Shown piece by piece: positions 1-12,200 of a stretch of 36,713 nt of DNA. The translations under genes were made by a program, and so were the position numbers. This DNA comes from Obelidium mucronatum (taxonomy: Eukaryota; Chytridiomycota; Chytridiomycetes; Chytridiales; Chytriomycetaceae). The notes below the pieces were generated by a model that saw nothing but the letters and a program-made list of their open reading frames with translations, had not been told where the DNA came from and ran no database searches. The first letter of the stretch is position 1, and every line of letters starts with the position of its first letter. Where the stretch lies: positions 1 through 36,713 of the forward strand of contig JAIVFH010000266.1 in assembly GCA_025765595.1 (NCBI GenBank). The letters are read 5' to 3'.

Positions 1-36
1 GGTTGTTGGCATGAAAGCGTTTTAACTTGAACAGAT

Positions 37-90
37 AAGACTCTAAAGTAAAATCTCATTGACAGCTCAGTAATGGGAATCGCCTGAACC
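37..90. repeat. 54-bp direct repeat, copy 1
   Basis: These 54 bases recur exactly at 403-456. The second copy directly abuts the end of the 75-bp repeat at 329-403, so two different repeat families meet there. The sequence has no obvious coding capacity. It may be debris of a dispersed element. Confidence 0.9.
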
Positions 91-124
91 ACGCGAGGCC
101 GCGGAGCCTCCCGCGGAACAGGGT

Positions 125-274
125 TCGCCATCACACTGGGGAGGGGGAGTTGCACCCCCATCTGAGCATCCCAGTGTCCAAAGGTTGCACCTCGCAATCC
201 TTTCTTGACCATGCCCAATGGAGTGGATTTGCCTTAATATACGCATATTCCCGGAATCCCCAGTGTGATGGCGA
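125..274. repeat. 18-bp perfect inverted repeat bounding 150 bp
   Basis: Positions 125-142 (beginning TCGCCATCACACTGGGG) are the exact reverse complement of 257-274. The enclosed 150-bp unit could fold as a stem-loop or be a small non-autonomous element with terminal inverted repeats. No clear target-site duplication is visible. Confidence 0.75.
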
Positions 275-328
275 GATCAGGAGGGGTGGTGGTCGGGGTG
301 TGGGATGGATCGCGAATGAGCTTCGGGA

Positions 329-403
329 GCTGCCGATTTTGGGTGAGTAATAAATTCGCTTTCCCTTTCCCGCCTTTTTGTCACTGCTTCGCAGTTCACA
401 AGA
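329..403. repeat. 75-bp direct repeat, copy 1
   Basis: An exact 75-base match to 1596-1670. It holds a T/C-rich stretch and no coding signal. The last base is shared with the start of the second 54-bp repeat copy. Confidence 0.9.
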
Positions 404-456
404 AGACTCTAAAGTAAAATCTCATTGACAGCTCAGTAATGGGAATCGCCTGAACC
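403..456. repeat. 54-bp direct repeat, copy 2
   Basis: Exact second copy of 37-90. It sits immediately after the 75-bp repeat, so the left end of the window is a mosaic of repeated pieces. Confidence 0.9.
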
Positions 457-1153
457 GACAGCTCAGCCGCAGAGCCTCCAAGACTCAATCAAACTTCCCA
501 TTACTGAATCATCCCCGGACTTTGTTTGTAGTGTTAGTAATAGATAAATACATAGAGTATGCCTCCGTTTCGATTGTCGGGACACTTCAGGTTTTGTGTG
601 TTGAGGAGGTTCTTTGCAGATGTGATTGTGATGTAACCCAGGTGTGGTCGACAGGAGTTGAGGTTGTTTGTCGAGAGGAACCTTTTGTCTGGCTTTGTAG
701 AGGTGTCCTTGTTCCATGTGGTCTTGGTTGAATTGGAATCGAAATTGTTAGAGCTATCCGTCTGAGTTGAAAGTAGCTGAAGTTGAAGCGCCCTGGACAC
801 ACAGTCCACGCACACACAGTGCCGCCCTGGACACACAGTCCACGCACACACAGTGCTGCACACACAGTGCCTGAGTCGAGAGTAGCTGAAGTTGAAGCGC
901 CCTGGACACACAGTCCACGCACACACAGTGCCGCACACACAGTGCCGCACACACAGTGCCAATCCGAGAAGCGGGATGCCATGCCCCGGGCATGCCCGCT
1001 GATGCAGGACTTTAACACCTTCAACCTTGTGCAAGGGAGCCCTATGCTAAGCATAGTGTCCCAAGCCCTAGCGTCAGGAGCTTCAAGTGCCCCGTTGGGA
1101 GATTGGTCCATAGCCTCACTCCTTCCAGGTTTTCCCCTTCCCCCCCGTACTCG
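457..1153. other. Gene-poor repeat-bearing stretch
   Basis: No convincing gene was found here. The open frames on both strands run through the minisatellite at about 785-958 and translate to short-period repeats (His/Thr/Ser or Cys/Val/Arg rich), as expected of repetitive non-coding DNA. Confidence 0.5.
785..958. repeat. Minisatellite with CACACACAGTGC-type units
   Basis: A compound tandem array. A longer unit containing CCCTGGACACACAGTCCACG appears three times. Each is followed by one to three copies of a 12-bp unit of the type CACACACAGTGC. The AGTAGCTGAAGTTGAAGCG leader is also repeated before the first and third long units, so the array grew by nested duplication. Confidence 0.85.
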
Positions 1154-1159
1154 CTATTT

Positions 1160-1556
1160 TGGACGACTTACTCGGTCGTATTCCGTCGTCATCGGGCAAG
1201 CCGCTGGCCTATGTCCGCGCTCGCTTGCCTTTGCATCGATGGCTGCTGCATAGGTGGCTGTTGGTTGCTGCTGTTGCTGTTGGTTGTTGTTGTAGTTGTT
1301 GTTGTTGCTGTTGGTGTGCTTGGTCGCCATTGTGGTGTGCTGGGGTAGATGTCCCTGATGATGAACTTGTATCGACCGTCGGGAGGAGCTGCAAACGCGG
1401 CAACGCTGTTGACAAATAATGCGCACATGTCGGTGCGCCGTTGATCTGCGTGAATGGGCGTGGAAAAGTTCCCATCGCCGAGTTGCTGTGGTCGGCTAGG
1501 ATGTTGCCGTTGATGCGATGTGTTTCACTGAGAATCAGGTTGTATGCAGCAGCCAT
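1160..1556 (-). other. Coding-like fragment, unidentified, frame broken
   Basis: On the minus strand an ATG at 1556 opens a frame starting MAAAYNLILSETHRING. After about 43 residues its composition deteriorates, while a neighbouring frame continues with a protein-like run (CALFVNSVAAFAAPP, then GRYKFIIRDIYP) near 1340-1430. It then enters a Gln/Thr/Asn stretch encoded by a CAA/CAG-rich repeat (about 1250-1330). The join needs a one-base shift near 1425-1435. The family is not recognised. It could be a decayed gene or transposon relic, or a real gene with an indel. It lies between repeats, 40 bp from the second 75-bp copy. Confidence 0.25.
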
Positions 1557-1595
1557 GAGTGGTAGATGTGTAGCAGGAGCGAAGAGTGCGAGGGG

Positions 1596-1670
1596 GCTGC
1601 CGATTTTGGGTGAGTAATAAATTCGCTTTCCCTTTCCCGCCTTTTTGTCACTGCTTCGCAGTTCACAAGA
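1596..1670. repeat. 75-bp direct repeat, copy 2
   Basis: Exact copy of 329-403. It ends one base before the GT71 3' fragment, so it marks a rearrangement breakpoint next to the duplicated gene piece. Confidence 0.9.
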
Positions 1671-1671
1671 T

Positions 1672-1915
1672 GTCTTTTATTCCTCCAACAAGCCCTCCGA
1701 GACAAATTCCGTGAGAAACTTTGATTTGAACTGTTTCAAAAGATCCAGCTCGTCGTCATTGAAACTCGTTACTAACTCATCCTTTTGTCTAAAGCAAAAG
1801 TCTCCAAAGTACTCTCCCGACTCACCGTCTCCTTTTCCTTCAACACTCATTTTCAATTCCTCAATTTCGATAAACTCAATCCCTGTCTTCGGTGTCGCTT
1901 TTCGGTCTTTCAACG
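1672..1915 (-). pseudogene. Orphan 3' fragment of the GT71 mannosyltransferase gene
   Basis: The minus-strand translation (KATPKTGIEFIEIEEL... to a stop near 1677) matches the last ~75 codons of the intact neighbour at 2014-3805. A core of about 150 bp (1765-1915 against about 2130-2271) is nearly identical at DNA level, while the part nearest the stop has diverged. Upstream of about 1915 the similarity stops abruptly in unrelated sequence, and there is no start codon or catalytic region. It is best read as a partial tandem duplication next to a repeat breakpoint. The frame is still open, so the duplication is recent or the sequence is under little pressure. Confidence 0.8.
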
Positions 1916-2013
1916 TTACAGCGCGGCACAACCAAAGACAGTTTAAAAATTGGTTTTAATCATGAAGCAACTTAGCAACTTAACAAACATTATTAGTCTC
2001 ATTTCACTTATTC

Positions 2014-3805
2014 TCAGAACTTGAACCACTTTTGGCCAACTCCCAACAATCCCTTAGCGAAGAAGTCCGTTAAAAACATTGATTTATACCGTTCCAAACG
2101 AGCCATCTCTTCGTCATTAAAACTGGATACTAACTCATCCTTTTGTCTAAAGCAAAAGTCTCCAAAGTACTCTCCCGACTCACCGTCTCCTTTTCCTTCA
2201 ACACTCATTGTCAATCCCTCAATTTCGATAAACTCAAAACCTGTCTTCGGTGTCGCTTTTCGGTCTTTCAACACACCACCTCCGTTCCAAAAAAATGGAT
2301 GACCAGTTTCATTTAAATGCAATAACCAAAACCCGCAAACAACCATACGTCCCTCAACCTTCTGAGTCTCTTGCTCATTGAAATAACCAAGTGAGCCTGC
2401 CAAACCCGTGCTAAACGAGAATGGAACCCGAAGAAGCTCGTTTGCGATCCAGAAGGACTCCTTGTCTCCATAAGTCTTCACGTATGTAGTTTTTTCGCGC
2501 TCAATTTTTGAATTCATACGGCAGGTGAGTAGAAGGGACAAAAAAATCCCAGGTCGACCTTTATCCACTACCATGAACGAACTGTCCATTTCATGGTGAC
2601 TGCGCCCAGTCATATAGCGGAGAGATTCGCTCGATGGAGATGGTGACGTGATTATCGACGCGAGCCAGACAGGCCCTTTAGCCCATTCGGGATTAAGTAT
2701 GGTCCGATCATGGTAGTACAGTTGCCCAGTTTTCTTGAATAAGTCCGACTGCAGTACTTGAACAGGATTTGAGAAGAAGAGAACGTCGTTGTCCATGTAG
2801 ATGACTGTTCTGAAGGACGCCGCAAGTATAGCGAACGGTTTGAGTGAAACCCATGAGAATTTTGACACTTCATCTGGGAAAATCTCAAGAAGGTTGACTG
2901 TTTTCACGTTCGGAAGTTTGTTGAAAGCTTCGACCAGCTTTGGATGAAGGTCACTGTGTCCGCCATAGTGCACTTCAATCGGTGCTCTTACTCCTAATAC
3001 TTCGCGGAGGGATAGAATGGCATGGTATGTCAAGTAGAAACGTTCTGTGCCTGTCGTGATGACGATCCCGAAAGAGGATGGGTCCTGATAGGCAAACGAT
3101 TCGAACATTTCAGTGATAGATTTGAATTTGAAGGCTGTAAAAGGGAACAGTGACGTAGTTTGCAGCTTAAGGATTTGGTTGAACTGGTGTTGGATGGATT
3201 TGAGAGAGACACCAGGAGAGAGTGAATGGGTTTCTTTGATATTCCGGGTCAGCAAAAACGATATATATGCGGCTCTTCCTCGTCTAGCTAATTCCCGGAA
3301 GTCAGAGCGATCGTATCTTTTGTCTTTCAATGACGTAGCATAAGAATGAACCAGGGAGAAGTTAGACGCCAGATATCTAAAGTAAAAAATTTAAAAAGTA
3401 TTAAAAATATGTGAGAGCATAACGTAAATGTAAATGAACAAACTTTGGGGCTTTCATTGTTTGGTTTGGCCGAAACTGAATTTTCGATTGCAAGTAGTCC
3501 AAAACCAGAACTTGGGCCACGTCTACTCCCTGCAACCGTTCTTCCAGGTATTTGTCTTTTCGTGCATCGAATGTTATTTTCTCATAGAAGGTTGTTTGAA
3601 TTACATCCAAGTTTGACGCATTGATATGGGAGGGTCGCACAAAGGGATCTGAAGAGTCGGATTCTTCGATTATGACTTCGTGATGATTTTGAAGACTATA
3701 AATGCCCGTAATGGAGAAGAGGAATAGCCCGAGGCTGCCAAGCACCACGATTCTTTTAAAATTTGACAGGCGAATAAATTCAAAGGGCTTCTGAGGTAGG
3801 CGCAT
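2014..3805 (-). CDS. GT71 (MNN1-type) alpha-1,3-mannosyltransferase
   Basis: Predicted Golgi type II membrane glycosyltransferase that adds mannose to glycoproteins or cell-wall mannan. Two exons, 3805-3444 and 3376-2014, separated by a 67-nt intron (GTTTGT...TTTAG) that closes in phase to 574 aa. A short N-terminal cytosolic tail precedes one hydrophobic anchor (IVVLGSLGLFLFSITGIY). The catalytic domain contains VITTGTERFYLT, a DXD-type metal site in YMDNDVLFF (about residue 316) and the conserved HEMDSSFMVVDK segment, all typical of Mannosyl_trans3/MNN1 proteins. The start is the ATG at 3805. The frame stays open upstream to about 3862, behind an acceptor-like TTTCAG, so a 5' non-coding or coding exon is possible. 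Its 3' end has been duplicated at 1672-1915. Confidence 0.8.
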
Positions 3806-4277
3806 ATCTTTGATGATGGTTCTAGATAAGCGATGATATTTGAAGATTGGCTGAAATGACAAAAATAAGGGATGTTGCGTTCTGCAGTTTTTTTTGTTTT
3901 GGAAGGATATTTTGACTCGTCTTTTAAACTTTCCATTCCAACGCTTGGTAAACAGTAGCCGACATAGTTAGCTTTTTCCAAATCGAAACGCGACTGCTGA
4001 CAGTCTTCCAGTGCTGGCACCATACTCCTTCCTAGAGAACTCTAAGTATCTGACGGGAATTGAAAGAGCACCATTCGCATAAACATCAACTTTTAGTGTT
4101 GCCTGCCCAGTGTTTTGGAACGATTCGAAAATGACTGATTCAAGTTGTATTGAGAATGGTATAACTATTCAGTTATTGAAGTCGCTGGTATCAATTCATA
4201 TTCCTCGTCTGTAACGCCGAGCTGGCTGGCTGCAGTGCGGCTCTCTGAGAAGTTTTGTAAATAAGAAAGACGGGACT
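3806..4277. other. Intergenic region between two minus-strand genes
   Basis: A 472-bp gap between the start of the GT71 gene and the stop of the chitin-binding gene. An open frame from an ATG at 4023 runs into the GT71 5' region in another frame, and an acceptor-like TTTTTGTCATTTCAG lies near 3850-3864. A 5' leader exon of the GT71 gene is therefore possible. Nothing else is recognised. Confidence 0.4.
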
Positions 4278-7200
4278 TTATTCATTTGAACTGTTGCTCT
4301 GTGTGGTCTGCGTCTCTAAACTGCCTGGGCCATTTTCACTTATGTCTGATGGCTCAATGGCATTACTATTTTCAAACTGCTGGCTTTCGCTGTTCTGACT
4401 TGGCTGCTGATTATCATTGCCGTTTGATGTTACCTCTATATAAGCAGTTCAACAATTTATCCATAAATACCAATTTGAGCTACCTGCTTCGGACGGGTGG
4501 ACTACGCTATTCTGCTTGTCACTACCATTGTTTGAGGTTGGAATAATGCTGTCCACGACAGAAGGGCCATCTAGGCTTTCATTGATACTAGGACTGAATT
4601 GCATATCGTTCACGGGTGATTCTTGCTGGCCACTACTGTTTTGCGGTGTCAAAATTCCTCCACCTTCGCTATCACTACTTTGCTGATTGTCTGGGCTCGA
4701 AGTTGTTTTAACTGACTGATCTGGAGCGCCACTGCTCTCAAGATTCTCTGGACTTCCAACAACTTCAGTTGGACTTTCAACGTTTTGGGTGGGTTCGATT
4801 TCGGCACTGGTTTCACTTGTTGCGTTCTCATCCGTCGTTTCAGCAAGGTGCGTTTGAAACGGTCGAGCTTCAGTGACGGAAGGATTTAGATTAATCTCCT
4901 CAGATGTGTCGGATTTGGGAATAATTATCTCCGTAGTCGTTGGGTCTTCTGGACTCCCAACAGCTTCAGTTGGACTTTCCACGTGTTGAGTGGGTTCAAT
5001 TTCGGCTCCGGTTTCACTTGTTGCGTTCTCATCCGTCGTTTCAGCAAGGTACGTCTGAGGCGGTCGAGCTTCGGTGACGGAAGGATTAAGATTAATCTCC
5101 TCAGATGTGTCGGATTTGGGAATAATTATCTCCGTAGTCGTTGGGTCTTCTGGACTTCCAACCACTTCAGTCGGGCTTTCAAAGTTTTGAGTGGGGGCTC
5201 CGGTTTCACTTGTTGCATTATCATACGTTGTTTCAGGAAGATACGTCTGAGGCGGTAGACCTTCGGTGACTGAAGTATTTTGATCAATCTCTTCAGATCT
5301 GTCAGATTTGGAAATAATAATCTCAGTTGCCGCTGATTCGGTTATCGCGCTGTCCGAGGATTCACTGTATTGCTGACTTGTTTCGGTCGGTAGCTGTTGA
5401 GATGGTAGCTGTTGAGATTCTAACGTCGAGATACCAGGTAAGCTTTCCGTTTCCGATAGAGATTGTCGATCAGATACAAATACATCGATATTGCCTGCTC
5501 CATAGCATAGCCCAGTGCGAACCCAGGAAGGGTCGTCTGATGGGGGAGTACGTGCTACCCACCACTGATTTACATAGTTGGCTCCTTTATAGCTCACTGT
5601 GTTTCCGGGTTTATCGTATTCCTTATTTTCTTCCCAGCGAGGGTAACATGCAGTTGATGCCAGAGTGGACGTGACAAAACCGGATGGGGAAGGCTCAAAG
5701 AAAGTTCCAGTGGTCGTCATTGAGAAACTGCTTACGACTGGCGATGTGGAAGTTGGTTTCGTTTGAGGCAGAGAGGAGGCGGATTCAGTTATTTGCGTCG
5801 AAGTATGTAGGGACTCACTGCTGGTGATTCCAAGAGTAGTCGGTGTAGTAACAGTAATAGATGAAATATGAGTACTAGTAGTAGCAGTAGTAGTAGTAGT
5901 ACTAGTACTAGTAGTAGTAGCAGTAGTAGTAGTAGTATTAGTAGTAGTAGTAGTAGTAGAAAAATCGACAGTACCACGAGATGTACCGATACTCGAAAAC
6001 ACCGAAACTGTGTGTGAAGAGGTTGAGGCTCCAAAAGTTCGTGTGCTAGCAGAAGACGTCATGGTCAGAGACGCCGGGGTCAGAGACGCCGGGGCTGTTT
6101 TCGTTACCAGCGAGGACGCCGCCTGCGATGCGGAAAATTTAAGGCTAGTAGTGGTTGTCTCTGATGCTTTTTTAGATGTCATTGTCTTCATACTGCATGA
6201 ACCTTTTGACCGCCAGGCAATGTCGCGTGGTGGAGGTTCATGCTGGGTCCACCACTGATTGACGTAATTGATTCCGTTATAGCTAACGCGATGTCCAGGC
6301 CTTCGATAGATTTTCGTTGCATTCCATGCAGGATAACACAAGCTTGTGTTTGGGGACGACACACTTCCTTCTGTAGTCGTGGTTGTTGATGTTGAAGTAG
6401 TAGTAGAAGTTGTGGTGGTAATAGAAGATGTGGTCGTTGTTGTAGATGTCGACGTTGTTTCTACTGGTGGCGGCGGTTGTGGCGGTTGCGGTTTTGGATT
6501 ACAGACCCCTTTAGCCCATGCTTTGAATCTATTCAAAACACGCGATTCAAGATTTTCAAACTTCCCAATAATTCCGCTCTGGGCCAGTCCAAAGATCTTG
6601 TCAATATTTGACAGTTGTCCCTTGTAACACGAACACCACTCGGGAGCAAAGTCTACTGGATTGTATTCATGGCCAGCCATAAACTCAAGCACAGAAATAG
6701 AGTCTCGCAAAAAGTTTTTGTAGCAATCTGTATTTGGCAAGTTTTTTTTAAGGACAGTCTATGTACCAAATACAATAGCCTTACATTGCTTGTCGAATGC
6801 ACTGCAAACTCCATCTGAAACAAGCTTAACTGAAGACACCAAAGATTTTGCTGATACTTGATCACGTCTCAGATACTCATTTCCACAGCTCCGTGTCAAA
6901 TCCTGAATGATCTTGGCGCTTCCTTTTGAACTCAAACAACCCTTCCACAACCCGCAAACATATTGCTGCCCACTTATCTCATTGCTGTTTCCGAGAGCAA
7001 AAGATATGTTGAGTCCGCTCATCTCGTAGCATTCACTCAACGCCAGCTCAAGCTGTGTGCGCCGCTTCGAGCAGAATATCACTGAGTCTCTCTTCACCAA
7101 GGATTCAGGGTCCAAGCTCCGGCTGTTTCCACAGTTAAACTCGTTTATTCCAAGCGCGTTTCCAATCAGTGATTTGTGGGGTTTTGGGGTTTCACTGTCA

Positions 7201-8356
7201 AGGAGAATGTGATCTTTGTTGCTGGAAAGCACTATCGATGCAAATAAATTCTGCTGGCATTTTGAGCAGAAGGAAGTTGTATTGGGTGCCGCTTTGAAAT
7301 CTCGGAATGGCGTGTGAGAAACAGAAATAGACTTCATCTGAAAAAAAAAAAAACCATATCAAGAAACAAAACAAACAACAAAAAAACCTTCTTTTCGCAA
7401 AGAAAAAGAAAAGAAAAAAAAAACTGCATAACATACATTTTCAAAAAGATCCAAGAAGCAATACTCGCTTCCCTCTCCCTTCCGACAGACATATTCCGGA
7501 ACTCCCTCAACAAAGCTTGCCGCAACACGCATAAAATACCGCGCCAATGAAGACCCAGCCTGCTGCAGAGACCCCGACCCCGATAAAACACACTCTTTGA
7601 GCAGTGAATCATGCGCAGGTTTCACAACATTAGAACTACATTCCTTCCAACCGTCACACATTTTTTCAACACTCGCGCGATCCGCATCCCCCCAAGAAAA
7701 AACTGAAATCAAAGGATTCAAAGCAAACAAGTCATTCAAATAGGTGTTGTTGGGTGGATCTGTGGATACCATGCTCAAGAAAGCTTCATACGCAGGCGTC
7801 CCACATGTTTGGACAGATTGGGCGAAACCATACCATGCATTCAGGCAATTTTTTGACGGTTCTTGAGGAGTTGGGGGGGTATTGGAGGTGGGACAATTGA
7901 AGCTTAGATGGGCAAATATTGATTCTGTCAATGCGTTTGCAGTGGAATTGTCAGGCTCCTTGAATATAGCAGGCCAATAGGATTTTGTAATCAGCTCGAT
8001 GCTTTGGTTGAAACACGATCCACAGATGGATGGTTTCGATGATCCATCTTGCAGCAGAGAAAACGCGGCGTCGCGATCGGAAGGATCTGATTCTGCCGTA
8101 AATATTGGATCGTTCAATCTAGTAATGGTCGAGAATACATCTGAATAGCAATCTGGGAAACAAACATCAAAGTGTTTAAGAAAATACAAAAAAAAAAACG
8201 CCTTCGACACTTTACATTGGCCATTGCTTTCCGCGCAAAAGGATCCTCGTAAAAAAACGTATTCAGGCGACAAGTGCGATTCTAATTGATCTGTGTGTTT
8301 TTTTTTTTGTATTTGTGTTCTTTCAAAATTGTCCAAAATTGAACCTCGCACTCTCC

Positions 8357-8398
<42 letters not shown>

Positions 8399-8746
8399 AA
8401 AAAAACAAAAACAAACCACATTCCAAGTATTTCGAAGGAACACACGCGTCCAAAGCAGAACAAATAAAAGTAAATGCATCACTCAAAGGTGGTGGAACTG
8501 GCAGTCTATACGCCGCTACTGCTGGATGCCCTGGCATCGGGAGGCTTTGAAACGTTGATAACGCGCAGTCGGCTTGATCATCGCGTTTATTAGATTTAAA
8601 GGCGAAATGATATAAGCCACTTTCTTACCCGAAATCTTGTATACTTCAGCCAACGTCAAGTTGTTGCATGCTTTTTGTGACTTGGCCAACACAACAGATT
8701 GAATTCCAATCATCAGTGTGATGAGAACCTGGCACACAATGTTCAT
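4278..8746 (-). CDS. Secreted mucin-like protein with two CBM5/12 chitin-binding modules
   Basis: Seven exons (8746-8629, 8518-8417, 8290-8216, 8152-7437, 7337-6767, 6727-4484, 4435-4278) join in phase to 1327 aa. A signal peptide (MNIVCQVLITLMIGIQSVVLA) leads into a long Cys-rich region with paired-Cys motifs such as CGSCFNQ and FCSKCQQNL. Two CBM5/12 modules follow at about residues 658-705 and 888-935. Each starts CYP.W and carries a VSY.G.NYVNQWW aromatic core known to bind chitin. Thr/Ser-rich linkers and three ~67-residue Thr/Glu-rich repeats form the stalk. The last 52-codon exon (Asn/Gln/Ser-rich) lies past a 48-nt intron and is easily missed, because unspliced reading stops after SSNWYLWINC. 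No transmembrane anchor or catalytic motif is seen. Likely a wall- or matrix-associated, possibly adhesive, protein. Intron 5 is only 39 nt. Confidence 0.8.
4741..5334 (-). repeat. Three tandem ~201-bp coding repeats
   Basis: Three repeats of about 67 codons, each with a TEIIIPKSDTSEE-like start, a PQTYLAETT centre and an ESPTEVVGSPE end. The two promoter-distal copies (about 4741-5142) are nearly identical. The first (about 5143-5334) is more divergent and about nine bases shorter. The period is 201 bp, so copy number can change without shifting the frame, as in many adhesin stalks. Confidence 0.85.
8358..8396. repeat. 39-base poly-C tract inside an intron
   Basis: An uninterrupted run of 39 C on the plus strand, directly followed by nine A. 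It lies in intron 2 of the chitin-binding gene, so the transcript carries U9 then G39. The count in the assembly is probably unreliable. Confidence 0.9.
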
Positions 8747-9135
8747 TTCGCTGAATTTCCGAGTAATCGCAAGTGGTTTTAAGAGGGCGCCGTATTAAGC
8801 TTTTCAAAGCGTAGTTTTCAACTTGAATGAACTGATGAGTGTCGGCTGTGTTTTCTTCTCTGTTTTTGATTACCAGCAATTTCAAACTCCGAAAGTATAC
8901 CGTCAGAACGATTCAGAATGACTTTGCTTCCAATTTATACGAACCCAGATACAAAGTTCAACTTTGGTAAATCCAACAACAAACAACAACAACAAAAAAA
9001 AAAAAAACTGAACATTAAATAAAAATGCAAAGTGTTAAACCATTCTATCCCCCCCCCCTTCAGACAAAAAAGAAAAGAAAATAATTAAAAAAAAAACGTT
9101 AAGAACAAATTAAAAACAAAAACAAAAAACAAACA
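8747..9135. other. Intergenic region, AT-rich with homopolymers
   Basis: A 389-bp gap between the 5' end of the chitin-binding gene and the stop of the Rix7-like gene, both on the minus strand. It contains A-runs (about 8994-9007 and 9080-9130) and a C9 run near 9050. It must hold the promoter of the first gene and the 3' UTR of the second. No RNA gene is visible. Confidence 0.5.
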
Positions 9136-12166
<3,031 letters not shown>

Positions 12167-12200
12167 TTTGTTTTTTTTGTTTTCTTTCTTTTTTTTTTGT

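Noticed and set aside
150..350. 66-codon open frame in the repeat region
   Set aside because: It crosses the inverted repeat and the start of the 75-bp repeat, has no homologue I recognise, and no upstream or splice context.
534..1253. Long open frames on both strands over 534-1253
   Set aside because: Their translations are products of the 785-958 minisatellite with no domain-like sequence outside it. Open frames through repeats are expected by chance.
329..1670. Solo LTR or LTR pair formed by the 75-bp direct repeats
   Set aside because: The repeats are too short for LTRs. No TG...CA ends, primer-binding site, gag/pol coding or polypurine tract is visible between them.
4286..4546. Plus-strand open frame opposite the end of the chitin-binding gene
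   Set aside because: It is antisense to the spliced terminal exon, whose phase and composition fit the minus-strand gene.
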